Counted from the first letter of the stretch, positions 1-5,849 are shown. The stretch: DNA of 6,082 bases from Cytophagales bacterium (GCA_029262955.1 JAJCYL010000181.1:1-6082), one strand, 5' to 3'. The notes: generated by a model not told the origin, from the sequence alone. Numbers and translations are program-made.

Positions 1-743
1 CAGGTCATCCTTTTCTTATTGAGTGGAAAGAGCACACCCAAATTGAAATTACCATTGCGTACCCTTCGAATATTGTCATCGTTCAGGATTCCGGAGGAGG
101 GATAAAACTCAAAGTTGATATTAAATAATACGCTGGTGGCATCATAGGAATAGGATATACCAAACCCTGAGGAAGTCTGCTCGCCAAAGAGGTAGGTTCC
201 ACCAATCAAGAGCCCGACGAAATGGTTGACTTTAACCTGCGCCAATTCCACACCCTGCTGTTCATACTCAGTCACCTCACTAATCTCTACATCGTCTTTG
301 GCCTTTATTGAGGTGTTGAAATTTCTGCCCAAACGAGATAGGAGAGGATCCAAATCTTCGGTTGCGCTGCCTTTGACCATGTCATGCCAAATTTTATTTC
401 CACTACTCACTTCATAAAGTCCAAGCGAAACAATAAATAAGTTGCCAAGTCCATGGATTTCACCTAGCATCACATGATCAGCACCAAAAGCTTTGGCGTT
501 CTCGATGGACTCAAAAAAAGTCTCCTTTTCGTAATAGTTATCATTGGATTCGGGTAACAGGATATTGACATTATGGCTGTCTTCCGTATAGGATTTTACG
601 AGTCTGGTAGTCGAGTATTGAAAATCGGTGTCTTTATCTAAACTGACCAATTCGAAATAAGGGAAATAGATCTTTTGCTGTGCCTGAGTAGAGAAAGAAA
701 TTAAGATTAATAGACAAACGAAATAGCTAAATTTTTGTGTCAT
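1..743 (-). CDS. Secreted protein with TolB-N/CsgG-like domain and beta-rich C-terminal part (C-terminus outside window)
   Basis: Reading the minus strand from the ATG at 743, the frame stays open to base 1, giving 247 codons; the end of the gene lies beyond the left edge. Residues 1-21 form a Sec signal peptide: a short polar start, hydrophobic core VCLLILISF, and cleavage likely at TQA|Q. Residues 24-145 look like the alpha/beta fold of periplasmic TolB-N/CsgG-like domains: a leading strand KIYFPYF, then a helix ending FGADHVMLGEI and a two-strand turn LFIVSLGLYEVSSGNKIW, the usual 'ability to find the component, then report what it carries' pattern. From about residue 174 the sequence alternates polar and hydrophobic residues (FVGLLIGGTYLF, GFGISYSY, VLFNINFEFYP, FNLGVLFPL), which suggests beta strands, perhaps of a small outer-membrane barrel. 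The product is exported; its function is unknown. No neighbour on the same strand is close enough (334 bases to the stop of the next gene) to suggest an operon. The fold assignment is by eye, from pattern only. Confidence 0.8.
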   Translation of the reverse strand, partial: MTQKFSYFVCLLILISFSTQAQQKIYFPYFELVSLDKDTDFQYSTTRLVKSYTEDSHNVNILLPESNDNYYEKETFFESIENAKAFGADHVMLGEIHGLGNLFIVSLGLYEVSSGNKIWHDMVKGSATEDLDPLLSRLGRNFNTSIKAKDDVEISEVTEYEQQGVELAQVKVNHFVGLLIGGTYLFGEQTSSGFGISYSYDATSVLFNINFEFYPSSGILNDDNIRRVRNGNFNLGVLFPLNKKRMT

Positions 744-950
744 GGGTAGTGATTTTGAGCTTTGAAGGAAGTAATTACCGTTCAAAACACTTATTATCCA
801 TTTATATGTAGGATAAATTACCAAAGACCCCTAAAAGAGATTGACAATGGAAATGTCATCCGCAACAAAAAACTAGCTAACTACATGGGACAACATTTCG
901 TTTTAATAAAGAAATCTTCGACTTTAATTGAGGTTTAAATTATTACCCTA
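744..950. other. Non-genic stretch with no recognised content
   Basis: This is the upstream region of the minus-strand gene starting at 743. I found no recognisable TAnnTTTG promoter element for that gene here. One plus-strand frame is open from 759 to 938 (60 codons including the stop, only a TTG as possible start), but the translation resembles no family I know. A short imperfect palindrome (TGACA at 842-846, TGTCA at 854-858) and a 6-base inverted repeat (TTATCC at 794-799, GGATAA at 811-816) are the only structures seen; neither is convincing. Confidence 0.4.
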
Positions 951-1052
951 TCCTTTTATCTGGCATGTGGGCTTGCGCAAGGACCTGATAGCTCGCTTTT
1001 CATTTTGGATTCAAAAAAAGGCAAAGTTTGGAAGATCACTTATGATCGATAA
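951..1052 (+). pseudogene. C-terminal remnant of a PQQ-dependent sugar (sorbosone-type) dehydrogenase
   Basis: The plus-strand frame ending at the TAA at 1050-1052 encodes a 33-residue piece containing CGLAQGPDSSLFILD followed by SKKGKVWKITY and then a natural stop. This matches the well-known last beta-propeller strand pair of glucose/sorbosone dehydrogenases (GLAQGPDGSLYISD..KGKIWRI, from memory of the family), including the position just before the C-terminus. Family members are several hundred residues long; here an in-frame TAA at 936-938 precedes the homologous part and nothing upstream resembles the family. There is no start codon in front of it. I therefore read it as the tail of a deleted gene. 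It stops 18 bases short of the stop codon of the convergent gene at 1070-1477, which is ordinary spacing for two convergent intact genes. The GPDG glycine has become Ser, consistent with drift. A chance match is unlikely but has not been tested by search. Confidence 0.6.
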
Positions 1053-1063
1053 ATCCGCCTGTA

Positions 1064-1092
1064 AGGAGTTTAACTGTTTTTAATAAACTCCT
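1064..1092. repeat. 9-bp perfect inverted repeat at the 3' end of the small secreted gene; possible weak terminator
   Basis: AGGAGTTTA (1064-1072) and TAAACTCCT (1084-1092) are exact inverted copies around an 11-base loop. The structure includes the stop codon of the gene at 1070-1477 and lies just beyond the stop of the convergent remnant. Neither side carries a T-tract, so a classical rho-independent terminator is not supported; it may act as a 3' end stabiliser or be fortuitous. Confidence 0.4.
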
Positions 1093-1477
1093 GAAGGTTA
1101 ATTAGGAAGTTGTAGGCCTTTTTTCCTCTTTTCGCATCTAAAGTTATAGTGCCAGTTTGAGTAGGTGGTGCACCAAAAGCGGTATCTGAGCTAATGCATT
1201 CTGTCTTCCGACATGTGAAATCGATTATAACAATTGGGGGTTCTAGTGTTTTTTCTTGCATTGAAAAAGTCACATCGGTAATTCTAAATTTATATTGAGA
1301 AGTTGCGCCAGATGGTCCCGAAATGTCCAGAAAGACATTGCCATATTCATCTAATGTTGATGTTACACCGAAAATGCCGCTCAAATAAATGGTAGCATCA
1401 TCAAAATCTGCGATGCTCTGTGCATTTATACCAATAGAAAAAAGCAATAGGATAATGGAAGTGAGTAATGATTTCAT
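1070..1477 (-). CDS. Small secreted protein of unknown function
   Basis: A 135-residue protein starting at the ATG at 1477. Residues 1-19 are a clear Sec signal peptide (MK, hydrophobic core LLTSIILLLFSIGI, cleavage at INA|Q). The mature part, about 116 residues, seems to be mostly beta: YLSGIFG, NVFLDIS, YKFRITDVTFSM, IVIIDFTCR. Two cysteines, C89 and C94, sit in FTCRKTEC and could form a disulphide in the periplasm. The C-terminus (KKAYNFLINLQEFI, 119-132) looks like an amphipathic helix. Small exported Bacteroidota proteins with a central strand carrying a C-x4-C pair and a terminal helix are common, but I cannot assign this one to a named family. It has its own promoter, is 151 bases downstream of the response regulator gene on the same strand, and is convergent with the sugar dehydrogenase remnant. 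Confidence 0.85.
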   Translation of the reverse strand: MKSLLTSIILLLFSIGINAQSIADFDDATIYLSGIFGVTSTLDEYGNVFLDISGPSGATSQYKFRITDVTFSMQEKTLEPPIVIIDFTCRKTECISSDTAFGAPPTQTGTITLDAKRGKKAYNFLINLQEFIKNS

Positions 1478-1506
1478 GTGCTGCTGGTTTTTAAATTAAT
1501 ATAGTG

Positions 1507-1537
1507 CAAAATATTCTTTATAAAAGACAAATGCAAA
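1507..1537 (-). promoter_or_regulatory. Bacteroidota-type promoter of the small secreted gene at 1070-1477
   Basis: On the minus strand TTTG (1534-1537) is followed after 20 bases by TATTTTG (1507-1513), close to the Bacteroidota consensus TTTG / TAnnTTTG but one base short in the -7 element. Transcription would begin near 1500, leaving a leader of roughly 20-25 bases. It indicates that this gene is not simply the tail of the kinase/regulator operon. Confidence 0.5.
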
Positions 1538-1628
1538 GTGAAAAGAAAGTTATTTGAAATTTGTACTTAAAGGAAATTACTCCGATGACGAGTATTCTAA
1601 TAACGAGCAATAGGCAAACTCAACGAAA

Positions 1629-2384
1629 TCATACGTCCATCCATCGCTTAAAGTCACTCACCCGATCCCTACTGACAATCACTTCTTCATCAACCTCTGG
1701 TTTGAGTTTAAGTAGCAACCGGCTGTTGAAATAAGTATGGATCTGATGGATTGAATTTAGTGAAATGAACATTTTTCTATTGATCCTAAAAAACTCCAAA
1801 GGATGAAGCATATTTTCCAGGTAATCGAGAGATAGATCAATGGGCCATTTCTGACCCTCAAGGTTGTAGATGTACGTTAGGCCGTCATCGTATTTAAAGA
1901 AGGCAATTTGAGGGACCTCAACTTTTTGAAATTGCTCCCCAATTTTAACTAAGAATCGCTTCTTGAATTCTCCGTTTATAATCTGATCTACCTGGCCAAA
2001 CGAGTGATTTTGTGCATTTCTTTCTGTCTTATCAAGCGATTTATATTTCTCCAATGCATGCTCCAATTCGCTTTGATCTAAAGGTTTCAACAGATAATCA
2101 ACACTGTTAAACTTGAAAGCCTTGATTGCATATTGATCATAGGCTGTGGTAAAAATGATAGGGGGGGAGCAGTCCATTTCTTTGAGAAGATCAAAGCCTG
2201 TTCCGTCACTTAATTGGATGTCCAATAATACCAGGTCAGGGGGTGAATTTTCTTTAAACCATTCAACCCCTTTTTTAACAGAATCAATGGTCGCAATGAC
2301 CTCTATTGAGGGGTCGAATTTGTTGATCATTCGAACCAACTTTTCCGCAGATAACCGCTCATCTTCAACAATCACGACATCCAT
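1629..2384 (-). CDS. LytTR-family response regulator
   Basis: A 251-residue DNA-binding response regulator of the LytR/AlgR (LytTR) class. The receiver domain spans about 1-118: acidic pair E7-D8, the phospho-acceptor D55 in LVLLDIQLSDGTG, switch Thr at 79-80 in IIFTTAYD, and the conserved Lys100 in YLLKPLD. A linker follows (about 119-138). The LytTR domain occupies about 140-248: KKRFLVKIG, strand VPQIAFFKYDDGLTYIY, and the family signature FFRINRKMFISLNSI at 198-212. The length is typical. Phosphorylation by the kinase encoded immediately upstream should promote dimerisation and binding to paired direct repeats. Its ATG shares one base with the kinase stop codon (TAATG), so the two are almost certainly translated together. 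Codons 73-75 lie on a run of seven C residues (2161-2167). No terminator was recognised downstream. A candidate target site is described at 4023-4072. Confidence 0.95.
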   Translation of the reverse strand: MDVVIVEDERLSAEKLVRMINKFDPSIEVIATIDSVKKGVEWFKENSPPDLVLLDIQLSDGTGFDLLKEMDCSPPIIFTTAYDQYAIKAFKFNSVDYLLKPLDQSELEHALEKYKSLDKTERNAQNHSFGQVDQIINGEFKKRFLVKIGEQFQKVEVPQIAFFKYDDGLTYIYNLEGQKWPIDLSLDYLENMLHPLEFFRINRKMFISLNSIHQIHTYFNSRLLLKLKPEVDEEVIVSRDRVSDFKRWMDV

Positions 2385-3436
2385 TATCCAAATTGCATTG
2401 AAGTGAGAATGGGGAGTTTTACCGTGAAGTGAGAATCACTTTCAGCAATGATCACTCGTTTCTCCGACTGGTAATTGTAGCGTTTACGAATATTCTCAAG
2501 ACCAATTCTGGTTGATTGGATTTCTTTCGATTTCACCCTTAATTCATTTTCTACTACCAGATAATCCTCTGACTCATTAAAGATTCTAATGGTCATTGGA
2601 TTGTCCTTAGAGAATTTATTGTGCTTGATGGCATTCTCTATTAGCATCTGCAACGACAAAGTTGGTATAAAGTACACCTCCTGATCAATTGATAGGTCAA
2701 TATGAATATCAATCCCTTCTTCATGTCGTGCTTTTAAGAGGAAAATATAAGAACTCATGAAGTCCACTTCCTTTTTCAATGACACCATTTGATTGTCCTG
2801 GTTGTCTAGCATATACCTGTACATTTTGGACAATTGATCCAGAAAATCAGATGCCAAATCCTGATTTTCATGAATCAGTGACGACAATACACTGAAACTG
2901 TTAAAGAGAAAATGAGGATTAACTTGATTTTTGAGTGTCTCGTATTTCGACAGCAGAAGATCTTTTTGAATAAGGTCAGTTTTGCGTTCAGCGACTTTAA
3001 AGTATTTGTAATTCAGTTTTCCCAGCTGGAAAGTAACCACCAGCCAGGCCACTACTAATGATTGTATACTATCACCCCAAAAATGAGTCACGGGATCTTC
3101 AGCCGGACATCCCAACCAGACCTTCATTTCATAAACAGAGAAATAATTTACCGCTAAAAGAATTGGAATGAGAGCAAATGTGTCAAGCCAAAAGATATAG
3201 AACAACTTCTTCCTGGAGAAATGTTTACAAAGGATTGTACGGTCAAAATAGTTAACAATTCTATCAGATATCTCCCAAATGATTAAGACAACTATAACCG
3301 TAAAATAGAGATATGCCTCATCTTCCGCAGTCCAGGTGAAGAGCTCTTCTGCTGAATTCGTCGTGGTTATATTAAAGAAAGCGAAAATGCCCAGTGCCGC
3401 AACAAGTCTTAAACCAAATTTCTTCAAAGGGTGCAT
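2384..3436 (-). CDS. LytS-type membrane sensor histidine kinase
   Basis: The partner kinase, of the His_kinase (LytS/BtsS-like) family rather than the HisKA family. Counting from the ATG at 3436 it has 350 residues. Four hydrophobic segments lie at about 5-24, 42-60, 79-100 and 121-140, with no sizeable periplasmic domain between them, so sensing is probably within the membrane or by short loops. A short coiled linker leads to the phospho-acceptor motif QVNPHFLFN (171-179, His175). The ATP-binding part shows the N-box LIENAIKHN (265-273) and the glycine motif GLENIRKRY (312-320). The frame can be extended to a TTG at 3457 (357 residues), but that codon lies inside the -7 promoter element TACTTTTG, so the ATG is the better start. 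The gene overlaps the response regulator start by one base and is separated from the upstream secreted gene by a terminator. The signal it senses is unknown. Confidence 0.93.
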   Translation of the reverse strand: MHPLKKFGLRLVAALGIFAFFNITTTNSAEELFTWTAEDEAYLYFTVIVVLIIWEISDRIVNYFDRTILCKHFSRKKLFYIFWLDTFALIPILLAVNYFSVYEMKVWLGCPAEDPVTHFWGDSIQSLVVAWLVVTFQLGKLNYKYFKVAERKTDLIQKDLLLSKYETLKNQVNPHFLFNSFSVLSSLIHENQDLASDFLDQLSKMYRYMLDNQDNQMVSLKKEVDFMSSYIFLLKARHEEGIDIHIDLSIDQEVYFIPTLSLQMLIENAIKHNKFSKDNPMTIRIFNESEDYLVVENELRVKSKEIQSTRIGLENIRKRYNYQSEKRVIIAESDSHFTVKLPILTSMQFG

Positions 3437-3454
3437 ATCGTAGCTATCTGCTCT

Positions 3455-3462
3455 CAAAAGTA
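3455..3462 (-). promoter_or_regulatory. -7 element of the kinase/regulator operon promoter
   Basis: The minus strand reads TACTTTTG here, an exact match to the Bacteroidota -7 consensus TAnnTTTG. No good -33 TTG lies 19-21 bases upstream (the sequence there is the T-tract of the preceding terminator), so basal activity may be weak. Transcription would start near 3448, about 11 bases before the ATG at 3436. Confidence 0.5.
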
Positions 3463-3481
3463 AATGTTAATGGGTTATTTG

Positions 3482-3516
3482 TAAAAAGAGCCCACTGCGA
3501 CTAACAGGTAGGCTCT
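3482..3516 (-). terminator. Rho-independent terminator after the Ig-like secreted gene
   Basis: Read on the minus strand, AGAGCCTAC (3508-3516) pairs with GTGGGCTCT (3487-3495) through nine pairs, one of them T-G, around a 12-base loop, and runs straight into TTTTT (3483-3487). It lies 32 bases beyond the stop of the 3548-3958 gene and ahead of the kinase promoter, so it separates the secreted gene from the two-component operon. Confidence 0.8.
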
Positions 3517-3547
3517 AAACTCCATCTAATTAACTATCTATAAGCTC

Positions 3548-3958
3548 TTATTGTGATTTCGCTAAACTTGTTGGGCCAACTATAACTGATAACATGGTCG
3601 CTTTAACTTTGGATGCATTTCTCCCTTCTCCTTGAATAACCAATGTGTATTTTCCGTAGGCTATATCTTCTGCTGCTTCAAGTTCAATATTGAAAAGGTC
3701 AGAATTACTCTCATCTACTTTTATCGTAGAAGTTATACCGTCTAAAGAATTGATTTTGATAGAACCAAAAGAGGCTTTATTAAATGATCTGGATCTCAAA
3801 CGGGTGATTTCAATAGTCTTCACTTGACCCTTGTCGAGTTGCACACTATTTTCTGAGACTTTCAACGCCGCCCCCGTTTTGGGTAAAGTTTGAGCGTTTA
3901 CATTAAATGCGAATAATGAAACGAATACGGCGAGTAGGGTAATGGTGGATTTTCTCAT
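3548..3958 (-). CDS. Small secreted protein, probably a single Ig-like domain
   Basis: A 136-residue protein from the ATG at 3958. Residues 1-22 are a Sec signal peptide (MRK, core ITLLAVFVSLFAF, cleavage at VNA|Q). The mature part, about 114 residues and without cysteine, reads as a beta sandwich: VQLDKGQVKTIEITRL, GSIKINSLDGITSTIKV, LFNIELEA, then GKYTLVIQGEGRNASK and KATMLSVIV at 102-127. The final two strands resemble the 'GTYTLTITG...TVTLTV' ending of bacterial Ig-like/NEW3-type domains; this is a pattern resemblance only. It has no lipobox, anchor or sorting domain, so it is probably free in the periplasm or outside the cell. It sits next to the kinase/regulator operon on the same strand but has its own terminator, and three phased repeats typical of LytTR operators lie 65-114 bases upstream of its start. 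That makes it the best candidate output gene of the two-component system. Its role is unknown. Confidence 0.85.
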   Translation of the reverse strand: MRKSTITLLAVFVSLFAFNVNAQTLPKTGAALKVSENSVQLDKGQVKTIEITRLRSRSFNKASFGSIKINSLDGITSTIKVDESNSDLFNIELEAAEDIAYGKYTLVIQGEGRNASKVKATMLSVIVGPTSLAKSQ

Positions 3959-3980
3959 GATAATTTCTTTTGTGATTCAT

Positions 3981-3988
3981 CAAAGGAA
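3981..3988 (-). promoter_or_regulatory. Possible degenerate -7 element for the Ig-like secreted gene
   Basis: The minus strand reads TTCCTTTG, seven of eight positions of TAnnTTTG counting the two free bases. The nearest TTG upstream (4013-4015) is 24 bases away, too far for a good -33. A weak promoter that needs an activator is what one would expect if the repeats at 4023-4072 bind a regulator. Confidence 0.3.
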
Positions 3989-4022
3989 CGCAGAAAGGTG
4001 CGTGAAGAATGCCAATTACCCC

Positions 4023-4072
4023 TGAATCGTAGTGTATCACTGGTGAATCGTTGCCTAATGTCTTTCAATCGG
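4023..4072. promoter_or_regulatory. Three 21-bp-phased direct repeats; candidate LytTR operator
   Basis: TGAATCGT occurs at 4023-4030 and again at 4044-4051, and a 6/8 copy, TCAATCGG, at 4065-4072. The start-to-start spacing is exactly 21 bases each time (8-base boxes with 13-base gaps), about two helical turns, placing all boxes on one DNA face. LytTR regulators such as AgrA, BtsR (YehT) and YpdB are known to bind direct repeats with this period. The array lies upstream of the secreted gene starting at 3958 and about 93 bases from the pckA -33 element. Binding by the window's own regulator is inferred. Confidence 0.5.
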
Positions 4073-4165
4073 AAGAAAAACATATTCATTTGAACATTAT
4101 TGAGACCTAGACTTACAGTAGAATATAAATCGGAGATAATCATCGAAAAAACTAGTTGCAAACGA

Positions 4166-4195
4166 TTGAAATGTATTTTTTAAAGCATAATTTTG
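4166..4195 (+). promoter_or_regulatory. Consensus Bacteroidota promoter of pckA
   Basis: TTG (4166-4168) is followed after exactly 19 bases by TAATTTTG (4188-4195), a perfect match to TAnnTTTG. Transcription should start near 4201-4203, giving a leader of about 25 bases before the ATG at 4227. There is no Shine-Dalgarno sequence in that leader, which is normal for this phylum. Confidence 0.75.
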
Positions 4196-4226
4196 TCCTT
4201 TCATTTTTAGAATTTTAGATACAGAT

Positions 4227-5849
4227 ATGACCGAAACAGGTTTAAAATCTTCGCATGGCCTTGACAAAGTTGGTGTCCATAAGGTTAAACATGCTTTTTG
4301 GAATTTATCTCCTGCTCAATTGACTGAGGAAGCCGTCAAAAATGGTGAAGGACATTTGACAGATAGTGGAGCACTCATGTGCGATACCGGCAAGTTCACT
4401 GGTAGATCCCCCAAAGACCGCTTTGTTGTTAAGGATGATAAAACAAAGGACACGATATGGTGGGGTACTGTTAACATCCCAATGTCGGAAGATCATTTCG
4501 ATAAAATTCACAGCCAAATGGTGGAGTACCTGGCCGATAAGAATGTTTATGTCAGAGATGCTTATGCCGGTGCCGACAAAACTTACCGCCTGAGACTTAG
4601 AGTCATCAATACTTTAGCCTGGCACAATCAGTTTTGTTACAATATGTTCCTGAGACCTGAGCGCTATAAGCACGAGACTTTTGAACCCAATTTTACAATT
4701 ATTTGTGCACCTGGCTTTGAAGCTGACCCGGCTGAATGTGGTACCCGGCAGGGTAATTTTGCTGTTATCAATCTCAGTAAACGGATGATTCTTATTGGTG
4801 GGACGGCCTACGCAGGGGAAATGAAAAAGGGTATTTTTTCGGTGCTCAACTATTTATTGCCGCAGGAACATAATATTCTCAGCATGCACTGCTCAGCAAA
4901 CATTGGGAATAAATATCATGATACAGCTATATTTTTCGGCCTGTCAGGGACAGGAAAAACAACGCTGTCCGCTGACCCTAATCGTGGATTGATTGGAGAT
5001 GATGAGCACGGGTGGACTGACAAAAACGTATTCAATTTTGAAGGGGGATGTTATGCTAAGGTGATAGATCTCAGTAGGGAAAAAGAGCCTGATATCTATG
5101 ACGCCATCCGGTTCGGAGCAATTGTGGAAAACACCAGGTTCTTGCCAGGGACAACTTCGATTAATTATGAGGACAGTTCAGTAACTGAAAACACGAGAAC
5201 ATCTTATCCGCTTTATCACATTCGAAATGCTGTGGAACCTTCCGTCGGAGGACCACCTAAAAATATCTTTTTTCTAACCTGTGACGCTTATGGAGTGCTT
5301 CCACCGGTGTCGAAATTGACCAAGGGTCAGGCCATGTATCACTTTATCTCAGGCTATACGGCAAAAGTTGCGGGTACAGAAGCTGGAGTTACGGAGCCTC
5401 AAACAGTATTTAGCGCTTGTTTCGGGGCCCCATTCCTGCCTTTGCATCCAACAAAATATGCTGAAATGCTTGGGAAGAAAATGGAAGAATATGAAGTGAA
5501 TGTATGGCTTGTTAATACTGGATGGTCAGGTGGTGTCTATGGTGTAGGGTCGAGAATGAAACTTCATTATACCAGGGCAATGATAACAGCTGCACTCAAT
5601 GGAACTTTGGACAATGTTGGGTACAGGGTACATTCAATATTTGGGGTGTCAATTCCAATGACCTGCCCTGAAGTTCCATCAGAAATCTTATCTCCGAGAG
5701 AGACCTGGAAAAATGACGAAGGATACTATGCCAAAGCTAATGAACTGGCTGATGAGTTCAACGTGAACTTCAAGAAGTATGAAGAATTTGCCAATGAAGA
5801 AATTATGTCAGGTGCTCCAAAACCCAATTTTAATTATATGAGCCCCTGA
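4227..5849 (+). CDS. pckA: Phosphoenolpyruvate carboxykinase (ATP)
   Basis: A complete 540-residue ATP-dependent PEP carboxykinase, the normal length for the family. It converts oxaloacetate and ATP to phosphoenolpyruvate, ADP and CO2 in the cytoplasm, the committed step from the TCA cycle into gluconeogenesis (in some anaerobes it runs in reverse). Key motifs are intact: FTGRSPKDRF (57-66, substrate-binding Arg60); the GGTAYAGEMKKG stretch (191-202) with Tyr195 and metal-binding Lys201; His221 in SMHCSAN; the P-loop GLSGTGKTT (238-246); the kinase-2 motif GDDEHGW (257-263) with metal-binding Asp258; and the nucleotide-binding Arg324 in ENTRTSYP. TGWSGG (431-436) belongs to the adenine pocket region. 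It is monocistronic: its own promoter in front and a strong terminator behind. The ATG follows a short leader with no competing upstream start in frame. Confidence 0.98.
   Translation: MTETGLKSSHGLDKVGVHKVKHAFWNLSPAQLTEEAVKNGEGHLTDSGALMCDTGKFTGRSPKDRFVVKDDKTKDTIWWGTVNIPMSEDHFDKIHSQMVEYLADKNVYVRDAYAGADKTYRLRLRVINTLAWHNQFCYNMFLRPERYKHETFEPNFTIICAPGFEADPAECGTRQGNFAVINLSKRMILIGGTAYAGEMKKGIFSVLNYLLPQEHNILSMHCSANIGNKYHDTAIFFGLSGTGKTTLSADPNRGLIGDDEHGWTDKNVFNFEGGCYAKVIDLSREKEPDIYDAIRFGAIVENTRFLPGTTSINYEDSSVTENTRTSYPLYHIRNAVEPSVGGPPKNIFFLTCDAYGVLPPVSKLTKGQAMYHFISGYTAKVAGTEAGVTEPQTVFSACFGAPFLPLHPTKYAEMLGKKMEEYEVNVWLVNTGWSGGVYGVGSRMKLHYTRAMITAALNGTLDNVGYRVHSIFGVSIPMTCPEVPSEILSPRETWKNDEGYYAKANELADEFNVNFKKYEEFANEEIMSGAPKPNFNYMSP

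Noticed and set aside
226..417. 63-codon plus-strand frame opposite the left-edge gene
   Set aside because: It is antisense to a convincing secreted protein, and its Ser/Leu-rich composition is typical of a shadow frame.
838..860. Imperfect palindrome TGACA-N7-TGTCA upstream of the left-edge gene
   Set aside because: The arms are only five bases and the site lies about 100 bases from the start with no promoter identified between, so chance is a sufficient explanation.
759..938. 60-codon open plus-strand frame in the intergenic region, in frame with the dehydrogenase relic
   Set aside because: It has only a TTG as start, no family resemblance and no promoter. Sharing the frame with the relic has a one-in-three chance, and the sequence does not resemble the upstream part of that enzyme.
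1588..1607. ACGAG repeated at 1588 and 1603, tested as a LytTR-type site for the secreted gene at 1477
   Set aside because: The spacing is 15 bases rather than 21, and the words are too short to be meaningful.
2146..2406. 86-codon plus-strand frame opposite the response regulator start
   Set aside because: It is antisense to conserved receiver-domain motifs, with no promoter or recognisable product.
3955..4161. 68-codon minus-strand frame overlapping the Ig-like gene start by four bases (ATGA)
   Set aside because: The overlap looks like translational coupling, but the translation has no protein-like pattern, no signal or motif, and the frame covers the phased repeats and the probable promoter. 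It is best read as non-coding upstream sequence.
4305..4593. Frames of 70 and 75 codons inside the beginning of pckA, one on each strand
   Set aside because: Both lie wholly within the highly conserved pckA coding region and have no features of their own.
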